A stretch of 41,909 nt of DNA from assembly GCF_003610895.1 (NCBI RefSeq), contig NZ_MCAS01000047.1, positions 1 through 41,909 on the forward strand, read 5' to 3'. Shown here piece after piece: positions 1 to 8,664 of this stretch. This stretch comes from Paraburkholderia fungorum (lineage in GTDB: Bacteria > Pseudomonadota > Gammaproteobacteria > Burkholderiales > Burkholderiaceae). Each line of letters opens with the position of its first letter. Position 1 is the first letter of the stretch. Below the pieces are notes generated by a model. It had not been told where the DNA came from. It worked only from the letters and a program-made list of their open reading frames with translations, and searched no databases. Position numbers and translations under genes: made by a program.

Positions 1-43
1 TCCCGCTTCCCGTGCCCCGGCGTCCGGAGCACGAAAGAGCGAG

Positions 44-72
44 ATTCTAGCGAGCCAGACCGGGCCTTGCAA
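44..72 (-). promoter_or_regulatory. Sigma70-type promoter firing out of the left edge
   Basis: Read on the minus strand there is a -35 TTGCAA (67-72), a 17-base spacer and a -10 TAGAAT (44-49), a near-consensus pair. Just downstream a 9-bp stem with a 3-nt loop (arms 12-20 and 24-32, one G-T pair) would lie in the leader. The gene it serves is outside the window, so its identity is unknown; the strength suggests a highly expressed or stable-RNA gene, which is inference. Confidence 0.6.
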
Positions 73-130
73 GCGTTATTTTGATACCTATGGATTGCGC
101 CGGGACTGGTGCAAAAATTGGGCGCAAAAA

Positions 131-150
131 CTGAAATGATCTGAAATGAA
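131..150. repeat. 10-bp tandem repeat, two copies
   Basis: CTGAAATGAT is followed directly by CTGAAATGAA. It lies between the leftward promoter and the 3' end of the phn run. No function is evident. Confidence 0.6.
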
Positions 151-153
151 TGA

Positions 154-172
154 GCGGCACAACAAGTGCCGC
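154..172 (-). terminator. Possible terminator hairpin after the phn run
   Basis: A perfect 7-bp stem, GCGGCAC (154-160) with GTGCCGC (166-172), has a 5-nt loop and lies 40 bases past the stop codon of the last phn gene. No U-tract follows on the minus strand, so intrinsic termination is uncertain. Confidence 0.3.
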
Positions 173-211
173 AGCAGGCTCACCCGCAGGATCGACTGGG
201 AACTACCTCAT

Positions 212-775
212 TCACGCGGCCACGCGCTTTTGCATCATCACACGCTCGACGACGCCCAGATAATGATCGAGGCTCGGCGTTGCACGGTTCTCTTCTTTCG
301 CTCGATCGTCCCACCTGCGCAGACGCAATGCGTCTTCCGCGTAGGGCTTCTGCAGGAACGTCTCAGCCTCCTCCTTGCTGAAGATGCCGCCTTGCAATTC
401 CAGGCTGCGCACCGAATCGGCGGAAAGCTGGCCGAAGTACGTAGAGTCGATCGCACAGAGGCAGCGTTTGGCGTCGACGTGCAGCCGGATCGGCTCCAAC
501 ACCGCGTCCGACAACACCGGCCGCAAGAACGGCAGCGCGAAATACTGATGCAGATCGTCGATGCCCCGCTCCGTCGGCGTCTCGCCTTGCAGATTGAGCA
601 GATGGCCAAGGTCATGCAGAAACGCTGCGGCAACGAGCTCTTCGTGGGCCCCCGCCTCTTCCGCCAACGCGCCGCTTTGCAACGCATGCTCAAGCTGCGT
701 CACCGGCTCGCCGCTATAGGCGAGGCTGCCATATTGCTCAAACAACGAACGGATGTCGTTCAGACTCAATGCCAC
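212..775 (-). CDS. phnZ: PhnZ-type HD-domain mixed-valent diiron oxygenase, phosphonate-associated
   Basis: This 187-residue HD protein closely resembles PhnZ, which cleaves (R)-1-hydroxy-2-aminoethylphosphonate to glycine and phosphate using O2 and a mixed-valent diiron site. I see every PhnZ ligand: His30, His54-Asp55 in FLHDLGH, His76, His99 and Asp156. The substrate-lid pair is also present as Tyr20 and Glu23 in the motif YSGE. The start is GTG, supported by GGGAG seven bases upstream, inside the end of phnY. It is the last gene of the phn run, with its start only 4 bases past the phnY stop. The 2-oxoglutarate dioxygenase that normally makes the PhnZ substrate is not in this window. The symbol is by family, and the true substrate is inferred. 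Confidence 0.8.
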   Translation of the reverse strand: MALSLNDIRSLFEQYGSLAYSGEPVTQLEHALQSGALAEEAGAHEELVAAAFLHDLGHLLNLQGETPTERGIDDLHQYFALPFLRPVLSDAVLEPIRLHVDAKRCLCAIDSTYFGQLSADSVRSLELQGGIFSKEEAETFLQKPYAEDALRLRRWDDRAKEENRATPSLDHYLGVVERVMMQKRVAA

Positions 776-779
776 GCTG

Positions 780-2231
780 TTACTCCCACGGTAATGAAAA
801 GGTCTTCAGGTTGGTGAAGCTCTTCATCGCCTCCTGAACACCTTCCTTATAGCCGAGCCCGGAATCCTTGATGCCGCCAAACGGCGTCAGCTCGATCCGG
901 TAACCCGGCACTTCCCACACGTTGACTGTCCCAACCCGCAATTCGTTGATGAAACGTGTGATCGCATCCTGCCGGTTCGTACACACCCCGGATGACAACC
1001 CGAACGGCGTGCCGTTACTGATACGGATAGCGTCGTCGAGCGTATCGAAGGTGATGATCGGCGACACCGGGCCGAACGTTTCCTCGCGCACCAGCGTCAT
1101 GGACGGGTCGACACCATCCAGCACCGTCGGCGAGTAAAGCGCGCCGTCACGCTGGTTGCCGATTCGCAGGCGCGCGCCGGCCGCTACCGCCTCGTTCACA
1201 CGCGCTTCGAATAGCTGCGCGGCGGCGGCGTCGATCACGGTGCCCATCTGATTGCTTGCGTCGAACGGATCGCCGTAGGTCCAGGCGCGCGTCTTCTCCA
1301 CGACCAGATCGGTGAAGTCAGCCGCGATGCTCTTTTGCACCAGCATCCGCTTGACTGCCGTACACCGCTGCCCGGAGTTCTTATACGAGCCCTGTACGGC
1401 AAGCGTCGCCGCACGCTCGAGATCGGCGTCTTCGAGCACGATCAGCGGATCGTTGCCGCCCAGCTCCAGCACGACGCGCCGATAGGCCGCCTTCGCCGCG
1501 ATATATTTGCCAATCGCCACGCCGCCCGTGAACGTCACGAGTTCCGCCAGAGGATGCGTGATCAGTTCGTCGGCGATTTCGCGCGGATCGCCGGTGAGCA
1601 CCTGCAGCATCGGCGCCGGCAAACCCGCTTCATAAAGAATGTCCGCCAGATAGAACGCCGACAAAGGCACCTTCTCCGACGGCTTGAGCAGCACCCGATT
1701 ATTCGTCGCGACCGCCGGCGCAATCTTGTGCGCGACCTGGTTCATCGGGTGGTTAAACGGCGTGATCGCCACGATCACGCCCGCCAGCGGCTCACGCTGC
1801 GAAAACACACGGCGCGGCTTGCCATGCGGCGTGAGATCGCAGGAAAAACTCTGCCCGTCGTCGCGCAAGGCCTCGATCGAGGCGAACTTGAACACGTCGG
1901 CGACGCGGCCGATCTCGTAGCGCGAATCCTGCTTCGACAAACCCGACTCGAGCGAAATCAGGTCCGAGGCTTCCTCGGTCCGCTCGCGCAGCAATGCCGC
2001 CGCGCGCTCGAGAATCTGCGAACGCTCGTAGCGTGTGAGTTTCGCCTGATACGCGGCGGCGTATTCGAACGCGGCGCGCACGTCGTCGACGCTCGCCAGC
2101 GGGACCGTGCCCACCCGCGTCCCACTAAAAGGATCGAGCACGTCGAGCGTGCGCGGGCGGCTCGCGCGCTCGCCCTTGAGCCGCAACGCCTCGGCCCGGA
2201 ATGCCGGATGATCCCGCAGCACGGCGTTCAT
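780..2231 (-). CDS. phnY: Phosphonoacetaldehyde dehydrogenase (NAD-dependent)
   Basis: Aldehyde-dehydrogenase fold of 483 residues, the normal length. It oxidises phosphonoacetaldehyde, the PhnW product, to phosphonoacetate in the cytoplasm. Visible landmarks are Asn160-His161 in PFNHP, Lys183 in the cofactor motif LLKPSEK, general-base Glu256 in VVLELGGND, and nucleophile Cys290 in NSGQRC. Arg289 before the cysteine is expected to hold the phosphonate. The ATG overlaps the end of phnA by 4 bases (ATGA), which implies translational coupling. The assignment to PhnY rather than a general succinate-semialdehyde-type enzyme rests on the sequence together with flanking phnA. The other PhnY, a dioxygenase of the same name, is a different enzyme. 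Confidence 0.92.
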   Translation of the reverse strand: MNAVLRDHPAFRAEALRLKGERASRPRTLDVLDPFSGTRVGTVPLASVDDVRAAFEYAAAYQAKLTRYERSQILERAAALLRERTEEASDLISLESGLSKQDSRYEIGRVADVFKFASIEALRDDGQSFSCDLTPHGKPRRVFSQREPLAGVIVAITPFNHPMNQVAHKIAPAVATNNRVLLKPSEKVPLSAFYLADILYEAGLPAPMLQVLTGDPREIADELITHPLAELVTFTGGVAIGKYIAAKAAYRRVVLELGGNDPLIVLEDADLERAATLAVQGSYKNSGQRCTAVKRMLVQKSIAADFTDLVVEKTRAWTYGDPFDASNQMGTVIDAAAAQLFEARVNEAVAAGARLRIGNQRDGALYSPTVLDGVDPSMTLVREETFGPVSPIITFDTLDDAIRISNGTPFGLSSGVCTNRQDAITRFINELRVGTVNVWEVPGYRIELTPFGGIKDSGLGYKEGVQEAMKSFTNLKTFSLPWE

Positions 2232-3496
2232 GATGCCGACACGTGATTCAATGCAACGTCGAAGATATCGAAGTTGCGCAGCCGCTTGCCGTCCTTACCG
2301 GCGGGCAACGCTTCGACGCGGCGATTGAACAGCAGCGGCACTTCCTGCTCGGAGATCCCGCCGTGCGAACGCAGCGGCACGGTCAGCCCGGACAGATCGT
2401 GCTCATCGCGACACGTGCCGAGCACCACGTGCCGGGTGCTGACTACGACGATATCGCCCACGCGGTCGTTCGGCAGCTCGAAGCGCTCGCATGCGGCGCG
2501 ATTGTCGAGCACCACTTCGATCCCCGGCAAAACGCTGATCCGCCCGATCACCTGTGCAACGCTCACGTCGTGCGGCAGGTAAATCGTCGCGAACGAACCG
2601 AGCGCGCCGTGATGCACGACATAGGGATCGGTAATCGGCAAAATGACACGGGCGCGGCGGCCACCCAGCCAATCGTCCAGCACATCCTGCAGATAGATCA
2701 CGTTCGGCTCGCCGGTCTTCGGGTCGTGCTTGGCGTTCATGCCGTGGTCGGCGGTCAGGCCGATCACCCAGCCGAGCGCGTCGAGCCTGGCGAGGTAACG
2801 GTCCATCATCGCGTAGAAGGCGTTCGCGCCTTCGGTGCCGGGCGCCCATTTGTGCTGGATGTAATCGGTGGTCGACAGATACATCAGGTCAAGCTTGCGG
2901 GTTTCAGCCAGCCGCACGCCGGCGGCAAACACGAATTCGGACAACCCCGCGCTATACACATCCGGCACCGGCAAGCCGACCAGGTCGAGTACTTCGTCGA
3001 TGCCGTTTTCTTCACTAGTCACCTTGTCGGCTTTCTCCGCCGAGAAGCAGATGCCCTTCAATTGCCAGCCGAGCAGCCGGCGCAGCTTGTCTTTCGCGGT
3101 GACCACGGCGACCGCGGCGCCGGCTTGCGCCGCGGCGGCCAGCAAGGTCCCCGCGCGCAGGTAGGCGGGGTCGTTCATCATCACTTCCGCGCCTTCGCCG
3201 CCGTTCGCGTCCGGGTCCCAGAAGTAGTTGCCGCAAATCCCGTGCACCGAGGGCGGCACGCCGCAGACGATCGAGAGATTGTTCGGGTTGGTGAACGACG
3301 GAATCACGCAATCGCCCTTGAAGGCCGCGCCGCCTTCGAGCATCTTGCCGATGAAAGGCGCGACGCCCGCTGCGGCGGCGGCTTCGAGGTAATCGTATTC
3401 ACAGCCGTCGACGCACACCACGACGGTCGGTTGCACAGGCAGCCGGTAGCCGCGGCCATTGACTTCGATCGTACGTTCGCTTGCATTTGCCATCAT
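2228..3496 (-). CDS. phnA: Phosphonoacetate hydrolase, di-zinc alkaline phosphatase superfamily
   Basis: Hydrolyses the C-P bond of phosphonoacetate to acetate and phosphate, the last step of the PhnWAY route. At 422 residues it is full length. Visible active-site residues are Asp30 in VCVDG, nucleophile Thr69 in SFTNPNN, Lys135 and Lys137, Asp211 and His215 in TTDYIQH, Asp250-His251 in ADHG, and the late HGG histidine. These match the phosphonoacetate hydrolase pattern rather than generic phosphodiesterases. Two ATG codons are adjacent. GGAAGG sits better for the second (3493), so the true start may be one codon in. The leader contains an inverted repeat at 3514-3527. It is followed by overlapping phnY and preceded by the gntR gene. 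Confidence 0.92.
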   Translation of the reverse strand: MMANASERTIEVNGRGYRLPVQPTVVVCVDGCEYDYLEAAAAAGVAPFIGKMLEGGAAFKGDCVIPSFTNPNNLSIVCGVPPSVHGICGNYFWDPDANGGEGAEVMMNDPAYLRAGTLLAAAAQAGAAVAVVTAKDKLRRLLGWQLKGICFSAEKADKVTSEENGIDEVLDLVGLPVPDVYSAGLSEFVFAAGVRLAETRKLDLMYLSTTDYIQHKWAPGTEGANAFYAMMDRYLARLDALGWVIGLTADHGMNAKHDPKTGEPNVIYLQDVLDDWLGGRRARVILPITDPYVVHHGALGSFATIYLPHDVSVAQVIGRISVLPGIEVVLDNRAACERFELPNDRVGDIVVVSTRHVVLGTCRDEHDLSGLTVPLRSHGGISEQEVPLLFNRRVEALPAGKDGKRLRNFDIFDVALNHVSAS

Positions 3497-3513
3497 TACC
3501 TTCCATGCGTTGA

Positions 3514-3527
3514 GAGCACGTGTGCTC
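3514..3527. promoter_or_regulatory. Inverted repeat in the phnA leader
   Basis: GAGCAC (3514-3519), a 2-nt centre, then GTGCTC (3522-3527), lying 18 bases before the phnA start in the short gap after gntR. It could be an operator or a small leader hairpin. It does not resemble the TTGACA-type site found next to gntR and phnW. Confidence 0.35.
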
Positions 3528-3550
3528 CAATCAATCCGTTGCGGCCAGCC

Positions 3551-4285
3551 TCAATCACCCGACACCGCCGACACCTGCATCGCGCCCAGCACTTGCGCCG
3601 TCTCGCACGCCTCATGCGCACGCTGCAGGCCGCCATTCACGTGCGCGTGCATCAACGCCGCAGCCTGCTCCGCGTCGCGCGAGGCCAGCGCGGTCAGAAT
3701 CGCGCGATGCTCGGCGAGCGAACGCTCCATCGCGTCGGCGTGCACCACCAGCGCGGCACGGCGAAACAGGCTCAGTTCGCCCACCAGCCTTCGATACGTC
3801 TCATACAGCTTGCCGTTGCCCGAGGCCGCCACGATCGCGTCGTGAAACGCCACATTGGCGCGCGCGTAGGCATCGTGATCCTGGGCGTCGAGCGCCGCGC
3901 GCATCGTGTCCAGCCACTCGCGCAGCCCGGCAAGCTTGCGTGCATCGATACGCGAAGCCAGCATCCGGCACGCCGCCTCCTCGAGCACCGCGCGCACGGC
4001 ATAAATCTCGTCCGCCTCCGCCAGCGACACCGTTCGCACGAACACACCGCGATTTTTCTCGGTGCGCACAAGGCCCGCCTGTTCCAGCGCGCGAAACGCC
4101 TCACGCACCGGCCCGCGCGACACCTGCAAACGCGTGGCCCAATCGGCTTCGTTGAGTTTGTCGCCGGGTGCGAGCGCTCCTTCGATGATGTGCCGTTCGA
4201 TTTCGTCACGGACCAACGTCGTCAGCGAATGCCTACGCACAACGTCGATCGGGTCGACGGAAGCAGTTTGCATATTTTCGGTCAT
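3551..4285 (-). CDS. GntR-family (FadR/FCD) regulator of phosphonate genes
   Basis: A 244-residue protein with an N-terminal winged HTH of the GntR type (residues about 20-80, including ATRLQVSRGPVREAFRALEQ and then LVRTEKNRGVFV). A C-terminal all-helical FCD ligand domain follows, with metal-type residues such as the His in YARANVAFHDAI. It probably senses AEP or a downstream phosphonate and controls the cluster in which it sits, between the importer and catabolic genes. I chose the ATG at 4285. A GTG at 4342 in frame would add 19 residues that look unlike protein. No Shine-Dalgarno precedes the ATG, and a candidate operator (4287-4302) abuts it, so translation may be leaderless or coupled. 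Confidence 0.85.
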   Translation of the reverse strand: MTENMQTASVDPIDVVRRHSLTTLVRDEIERHIIEGALAPGDKLNEADWATRLQVSRGPVREAFRALEQAGLVRTEKNRGVFVRTVSLAEADEIYAVRAVLEEAACRMLASRIDARKLAGLREWLDTMRAALDAQDHDAYARANVAFHDAIVAASGNGKLYETYRRLVGELSLFRRAALVVHADAMERSLAEHRAILTALASRDAEQAAALMHAHVNGGLQRAHEACETAQVLGAMQVSAVSGD

Positions 4286-4286
4286 T

Positions 4287-4302
4287 TTGACAAATTTCGC
4301 CA
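4287..4302. promoter_or_regulatory. Candidate GntR operator at the gntR start
   Basis: TTGACAAATTTCGCCA here matches TTGACACAATTCGCCA at 8702-8717 upstream of phnW in 14 of 16 bases. It has partial dyad symmetry around AAATTT. Binding here would block gntR expression (autoregulation). The regulator assignment is inference. Confidence 0.5.
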
Positions 4303-4369
4303 CATCGATATGTGTTTGCGCGCCGCCGCTCGGCAAGCGCACACAAACACAACGATCAAAGAGTGCCCG

Positions 4370-5233
4370 TCAATCCACTCGACGACGCGGCACACGTGCC
4401 GCAATCAGCAACAGCGCGGCAAGCGAGACCAGCAGCAGAATCAGCGACAACGCGGAGGCCGGCAGGTAGTAACCGCGCTCCACCTGCCCGACCACGACGA
4501 TCGGCACCGTCGCGAAGCCCGGCGGGTACACGGTGAGCGTGGCGCCGAGTTCGCCGAGCGAGAGCGCGAAGCCGAGTGCGAGGCTCGCGCGGATCGCCGG
4601 CACCAGTTGCGGCAGCACGACACGGCGCAGCACCATCGAGGGCGGCGCCCCCAGACTCGCTGCCGCCTCGCGCAGAATGGTCAGTTCCGGGCGCAACGCC
4701 GCGGCCGCGCAGCGGTAGCAGAACGGCAGCACCAGCGCGAGCTGCACGAACACGACGATGGCCGCCGAGCTCGACAGATCGAGCGGACGCTTGTGGTACG
4801 CGATCAACACGGCGAGCCCAAGCACCACGCTCGGCACGCCGTTGGGCATCATCGCGATGGTGTCGACCAATGCGCCGAGACCGCGCCGGTCGCGGCCTTC
4901 GAGCGCCAGAGCCAACCACAGTCCGAGAATCGTGCCGAGTACGGCGACGCCCATGCCGACTTCGAGGCTGGTTGTCAGCGCGTCGAAGTCGCTGGAGCCA
5001 AGCCGCTCGAACCAGCGCATGCTGAGGCTGTCCGGAAAGATGGTGCCCGACCAGTGTCCGGCCACGCTCGAGAGCGCGACCACCAGCACCGGCAGGACAA
5101 ACAGCCAGAAACACAGCAACGCGGCAAAACCGAGAAACAGACCGCCGAGCACGCGCACCGGCAGACTGCGGCGCACCGGCCGCGCCTTCTTGTGCATGAC
5201 CGGCAAAACAGTCGGGTCGAGTTCAACGGCCAT
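4370..5233 (-). CDS. phnV: AEP ABC transporter permease 2
   Basis: A 287-residue inner-membrane permease of the BPD_transp_1 type with about six membrane helices. The first spans roughly 28-55. The cytoplasmic EAA loop, starting at EAAASLGAPPSMVLRRVVLP, contacts the ATPase PhnT. It forms the importer with PhnU, PhnT and periplasmic PhnS. The ATG overlaps phnU by 11 bases and has a strong AAAGGAG five bases upstream. The long hydrophilic N-terminus with RPVRRS is positive, consistent with a cytoplasmic start. The substrate is assigned from the cluster, since permease sequence alone does not prove it. Confidence 0.88.
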   Translation of the reverse strand: MAVELDPTVLPVMHKKARPVRRSLPVRVLGGLFLGFAALLCFWLFVLPVLVVALSSVAGHWSGTIFPDSLSMRWFERLGSSDFDALTTSLEVGMGVAVLGTILGLWLALALEGRDRRGLGALVDTIAMMPNGVPSVVLGLAVLIAYHKRPLDLSSSAAIVVFVQLALVLPFCYRCAAAALRPELTILREAAASLGAPPSMVLRRVVLPQLVPAIRASLALGFALSLGELGATLTVYPPGFATVPIVVVGQVERGYYLPASALSLILLLVSLAALLLIAARVPRRRVD

Positions 5234-6164
5234 GGCCCGCTCCTTTCACCTTGCGACGGTTGACCTGGCGGTACAACGCGTACAGAGACAAAGACATGAT
5301 CAGCATCACCACCGCGCCGGCGGCGGCGGTCGGCAGATCGAGATCGACGGTCGCGGAACTGTAGATCGCGACCGGCAGCGTGATCAGATGCGCGCTGCCG
5401 AGCACGAGCAGAATGCCGAACTCGTTTAGCGTCAGCAGAAAACACAGGATCGTGCCCGCGGCGATGCCCGGCCACGCGAGCGGCAGAATCACCTTGAGCG
5501 CGACCATCCAGCCGCCGGCTCCAAGACTGCGGGCGGCTTCGATCAGGCGCATGTCGAGCGTGGCGAACGAAGCGAGCGTCGGACGCACGACGAACGGCGC
5601 ATAGAAGACCACTTCCGCGAGAATCACGCCGCCCACGCCGAACAGGAAGTTGAGCGGCGGCGCCTGGAGATGAAACAGCTGCTGCAAGGCGATGCTGACC
5701 GAGCCTTGCGAGCCATACAGAAAGATCAGCGTGAAGGCGACCAGAAACGACGGGAACGCGACGAACAGTTCCAGGAAACGGGTGACCATGCGGGCGCCGG
5801 GAAACGGCTTGAAGAACAGGAGCGCCGCAAGGCCAATGCCGAGCAACGATGCAAGCCCGGCACTCACGAACAGGATCCATAGCGTCGTGCCGACCACACC
5901 GCTCGTTTCCGGATTACTGAAGAACGTCGAGTAGGCCTGCAGGCTCAACCCGTGCGGCCCGGTGAAACTCAGCAGCACCAGACGCACGAGCGGATAAATC
6001 ACCAGCGGCCCCAGCACGACGACGGCGAGGAACAGCAGGTGCCATTGGGCCGCGCGTTCGCGGCGCTTCACCGCCGCCGTGTGCGAGGCCGCGCTCGCGC
6101 TGCGGCGGGCGTCGGCGGCCGCGTTGAGCGGATTGGGGGTATCAGGGGTTGATAAGGACGACAT
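5223..6164 (-). CDS. phnU: AEP ABC transporter permease 1
   Basis: A 313-residue inner-membrane permease with an Ala-rich charged N-terminus, a first helix near residues 40-65 and about five more. The EAA loop reads EAARSLGAGGWMVALKVILP. It is the heteromeric partner of PhnV. I chose the ATG at 6164 because GAGG lies seven bases upstream; earlier ATGs at 6176 and 6191 would add up to nine residues and lack a good ribosome site. The start lies inside the last codons of phnT (23-base overlap), which implies coupled translation and equal dosage of the ATPase and permease. Confidence 0.87.
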   Translation of the reverse strand: MSSLSTPDTPNPLNAAADARRSASAASHTAAVKRRERAAQWHLLFLAVVVLGPLVIYPLVRLVLLSFTGPHGLSLQAYSTFFSNPETSGVVGTTLWILFVSAGLASLLGIGLAALLFFKPFPGARMVTRFLELFVAFPSFLVAFTLIFLYGSQGSVSIALQQLFHLQAPPLNFLFGVGGVILAEVVFYAPFVVRPTLASFATLDMRLIEAARSLGAGGWMVALKVILPLAWPGIAAGTILCFLLTLNEFGILLVLGSAHLITLPVAIYSSATVDLDLPTAAAGAVVMLIMSLSLYALYRQVNRRKVKGAGHGR

Positions 6165-7251
6165 CGTCAGCCTCATAACGCAGGGAAACACGCGCGCCCT
6201 TCTCCGGCATCATGCCTTGGCCGCGCTGCATGGTGACGAGCACGGGCTCGTTGGGCATCGCGTCCAGAACGACCGACACCGACAACACCGCGCCATACCA
6301 TTCGACCGACGTAATCGCGCCGTGCAACTGTCCCTCACCGAGCGGGACGATCCGCAGCGCTTCCGGACGCAGGCAGGCCACCCGTTCGCGTTCGTTGTAG
6401 CGCACGTCGTCCATGGCGAATGCGACTTGCGGCGGCAGCAGATTGGCTGCGCCCAGATAGCGCGCGACGAAACCGTCGTTCGGCGTGTCGTACAACTGCT
6501 GCGGCGTGCCGAGTTGCGCGATGCGGCCTTCGCGCATCAGCAGGGTGCGGTCGGACAGCACCAGCGCGTCGTCCTGATCGTGCGTCACGCAGACGATCGT
6601 CAGATTCGGCAGGCGCTCGTGCAAGGCCTTCAGTTCGGAGCGCACCGAAGCGCGCAGATTGGCGTCGAGCGCGGAAAGCGGCTCGTCGAGCAGCAGCACG
6701 TCGGGCTCGATCACGAGCGCACGCGCGAGAGCCACACGCTGCTGCATGCCTCCCGACAATTGCGCGGGCATGTGATGACCGGCGTCGCCCAGTTGCACGA
6801 GCTTCAACGCATCGGCAACCCGTCGAGCGATATCTTTCGACGCCGTGCGGCGCGCGCGCAATCCGAAGGCCACATTGTCGAACACCGACAGATGCGGGAA
6901 CAGCGCGTAGCTCTGAAACAGCAGGCCGAGATTGCGCTTATGCGGCGGCACATGCGTCAGGTCGTGACCGGCAACGGTCAAGGTGCCCGACAGTCCGTCC
7001 GCTTCAATGAACCCGGCAATGAAGCGCAACAGCGTGGTCTTGCCGCAACCGCTGCGGCCGAGCACGGTGAGTAATTCGCCGCGTTGAATGGTCAGAGACA
7101 GATCGTCGAGCACGGTGCGCGTTCCGAAGCGCACGCTCAGATGGTCGATCTGCACGCCGCCCGGCGTGTTCGAACGCGCGGCGTCGAGCGCGTCCGGTGA
7201 GGCGCCGAGCGCGCCGGGGTGAGCAAGACTGGCCGTATTCACCGGGTTCAT
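6142..7251 (-). CDS. phnT: AEP ABC transporter ATP-binding protein
   Basis: A 369-residue ATPase with Walker A GRSGCGKTT, Q-loop LLFQSYALFPHL, signature LSGGMQQRVALARAL, Walker B VLLLDEPLSALD and the switch His in CVTHDQDDA. A C-terminal TOBE-like domain (about 270-369) is typical of the PotA/PhnT group. It powers PhnUV. The GGAGG directly touches the ATG at 7251 with no spacer. The in-frame GTG three codons later (7242) has a 9-base spacing and could be the real start. About 80 bases separate it from phnS, more than elsewhere in the run, and they may hold a processing or attenuation hairpin. Confidence 0.9.
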   Translation of the reverse strand: MNPVNTASLAHPGALGASPDALDAARSNTPGGVQIDHLSVRFGTRTVLDDLSLTIQRGELLTVLGRSGCGKTTLLRFIAGFIEADGLSGTLTVAGHDLTHVPPHKRNLGLLFQSYALFPHLSVFDNVAFGLRARRTASKDIARRVADALKLVQLGDAGHHMPAQLSGGMQQRVALARALVIEPDVLLLDEPLSALDANLRASVRSELKALHERLPNLTIVCVTHDQDDALVLSDRTLLMREGRIAQLGTPQQLYDTPNDGFVARYLGAANLLPPQVAFAMDDVRYNERERVACLRPEALRIVPLGEGQLHGAITSVEWYGAVLSVSVVLDAMPNEPVLVTMQRGQGMMPEKGARVSLRYEADDVVLINP

Positions 7252-7331
7252 CCTCCAACTAGATTAATGCTGATACGGCGCCCCGCACGGATGCCGGAAG
7301 CGCCGCCTGACTCAATGACCAACCGTCCTGC

Positions 7332-8423
7332 TTACTTCGGCTTGACGACTTCGAGTTGCTTGCCCGACGAACCGATCACGTCGCTCTTCCAGCGTGCCGT
7401 CCAGTCAGCCTTCTTCGCCATCACCTGCGTCCAGTCCACCGGAATCAGCGTCACGCCAGCGATCGCCTGCTTGACTGCTTCGCCGTTCTTGCCGGCGAGC
7501 GGCACGTCGGTGCGGCCCGGAATACCGAAGATGTCCGGCACCTTGGCTTGCACGTCGGTCGACATCAGGTAGTCGATCAGCTTCTTGCCCGCAGCCTGGT
7601 TCGGACCGTTCTTGATCAGGCCGATCGCGTACGGCAGCTGGAAGGTGGTCGGCTTGCCGCCGGCGCTGGCTGCGAGGAAGATCGGCTTGAGCGACAGGCC
7701 GCCATTGGCCGCGTCGTCCAGATCCATCTGCAGGTCGCCGTTGGCGAAGGCGATTTCGTTGCGCGAGAGCAGCACGTCGAGGTAGCCGGTGCCCTTGGTG
7801 TGGAACTTGGCGCTTTCTTCGAGCTTCTTCAGGTAGTCGAACGCCTTGTCTTCACCCATCAGCGACGTGGTCAGGATGATCACGGCCATGCCGTCGCCAG
7901 CCGTGGCCGGGTTCGAGTAGGCGACCTTGCCCGTGTAGTCCGGGTGCAGCAGATCGGCGAACGTCTTCGGCTGGTTCTTCGTGACGTCCGGGTTGATCGC
8001 GAACGAGAAGTAATTGTTCACGAAGGTCGCCCATGCACCGTTCGGCGCCTTGGCAATCGCCGGCACGTTCTTGTAGTTGGCGCTCTGATAAGCCTGCAGC
8101 AGGCCGGACTGGTCGGCTTGCTGGATAAACGGCGGCAACGTGACGAGCACGTCGGCCTTCGGCTGATCCTTCTCGATGGTGGCGCGGTTCACCACTTCAC
8201 CGCTGCCTGCCGTGACGATGTTGACCTTCACGCCTTCCTTCTTTTCGAAGGCCGGCAGCACATCCTTGTAGAGGTTTTCGAGGCCGTCGGCGGTGTACAG
8301 CACCACCGCGTCGGCCGCGTGAGCCTGCATCGCCGTGCCGCCGAACGCTGCCGCGGCGATCAGCGCCGGCAATAGTTTGCGTGCGAAGCCAACCGTGGCA
8401 TGAAGGGAATTCGTCTTTGTCAT
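7332..8423 (-). CDS. phnS: AEP-binding periplasmic protein
   Basis: A 363-residue solute-binding protein. The N-terminus has Lys/Arg, a hydrophobic core LLPALIAAAAF and a likely signal peptidase site after AMQAHA (residue about 36). The mature part starts with VVLYTADGLENLYKDVLPAF, typical of iron/AEP-type binding proteins. It delivers the phosphonate to PhnUVT. The start at 8423 is set by GGAGAG upstream; an earlier in-frame codon at 8444 would add seven residues before the signal peptide. It is the first gene of the leftward run, so its upstream gap (8424-8786) carries the run's promoter and operators. Confidence 0.9.
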   Translation of the reverse strand: MTKTNSLHATVGFARKLLPALIAAAAFGGTAMQAHAADAVVLYTADGLENLYKDVLPAFEKKEGVKVNIVTAGSGEVVNRATIEKDQPKADVLVTLPPFIQQADQSGLLQAYQSANYKNVPAIAKAPNGAWATFVNNYFSFAINPDVTKNQPKTFADLLHPDYTGKVAYSNPATAGDGMAVIILTTSLMGEDKAFDYLKKLEESAKFHTKGTGYLDVLLSRNEIAFANGDLQMDLDDAANGGLSLKPIFLAASAGGKPTTFQLPYAIGLIKNGPNQAAGKKLIDYLMSTDVQAKVPDIFGIPGRTDVPLAGKNGEAVKQAIAGVTLIPVDWTQVMAKKADWTARWKSDVIGSSGKQLEVVKPK

Positions 8424-8664
8424 GTCGCTCTCTCCGAAAGGCAAAAAACCAGACGGTCGGGATAACCCGATACCTGTTGTGATTGAACGGCGGTGCGCGC
8501 CGTGCCGCTTGCGTGTTGCCCGCAGCCAGTTGTCATGCAGTTTCGCGCGGATTGCAGATTGCTGACAACTTTGCCGCTTCTTCTCCAGCCTGACTTACAG
8601 CTCACCTACGACACTCGCGCTGCCAGCCTTGCCTGAACGGGCACAGCAAGGATTACAGGTTTCC

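Noticed and set aside
95..114. NtrC-like dyad TTGCGCC-N6-GGTGCAA upstream of the leftward promoter
   Set aside because: Half-sites are close to NtrC sites, but the spacer is six instead of five bases and the promoter below it is sigma70-type, not sigma54.
2243..5263. Very long plus-strand open frame of about 1000 codons
   Set aside because: It runs antisense across phnA, gntR and phnV, is rich in Arg, His and Gln, and matches no family; it is a high-GC shadow frame.
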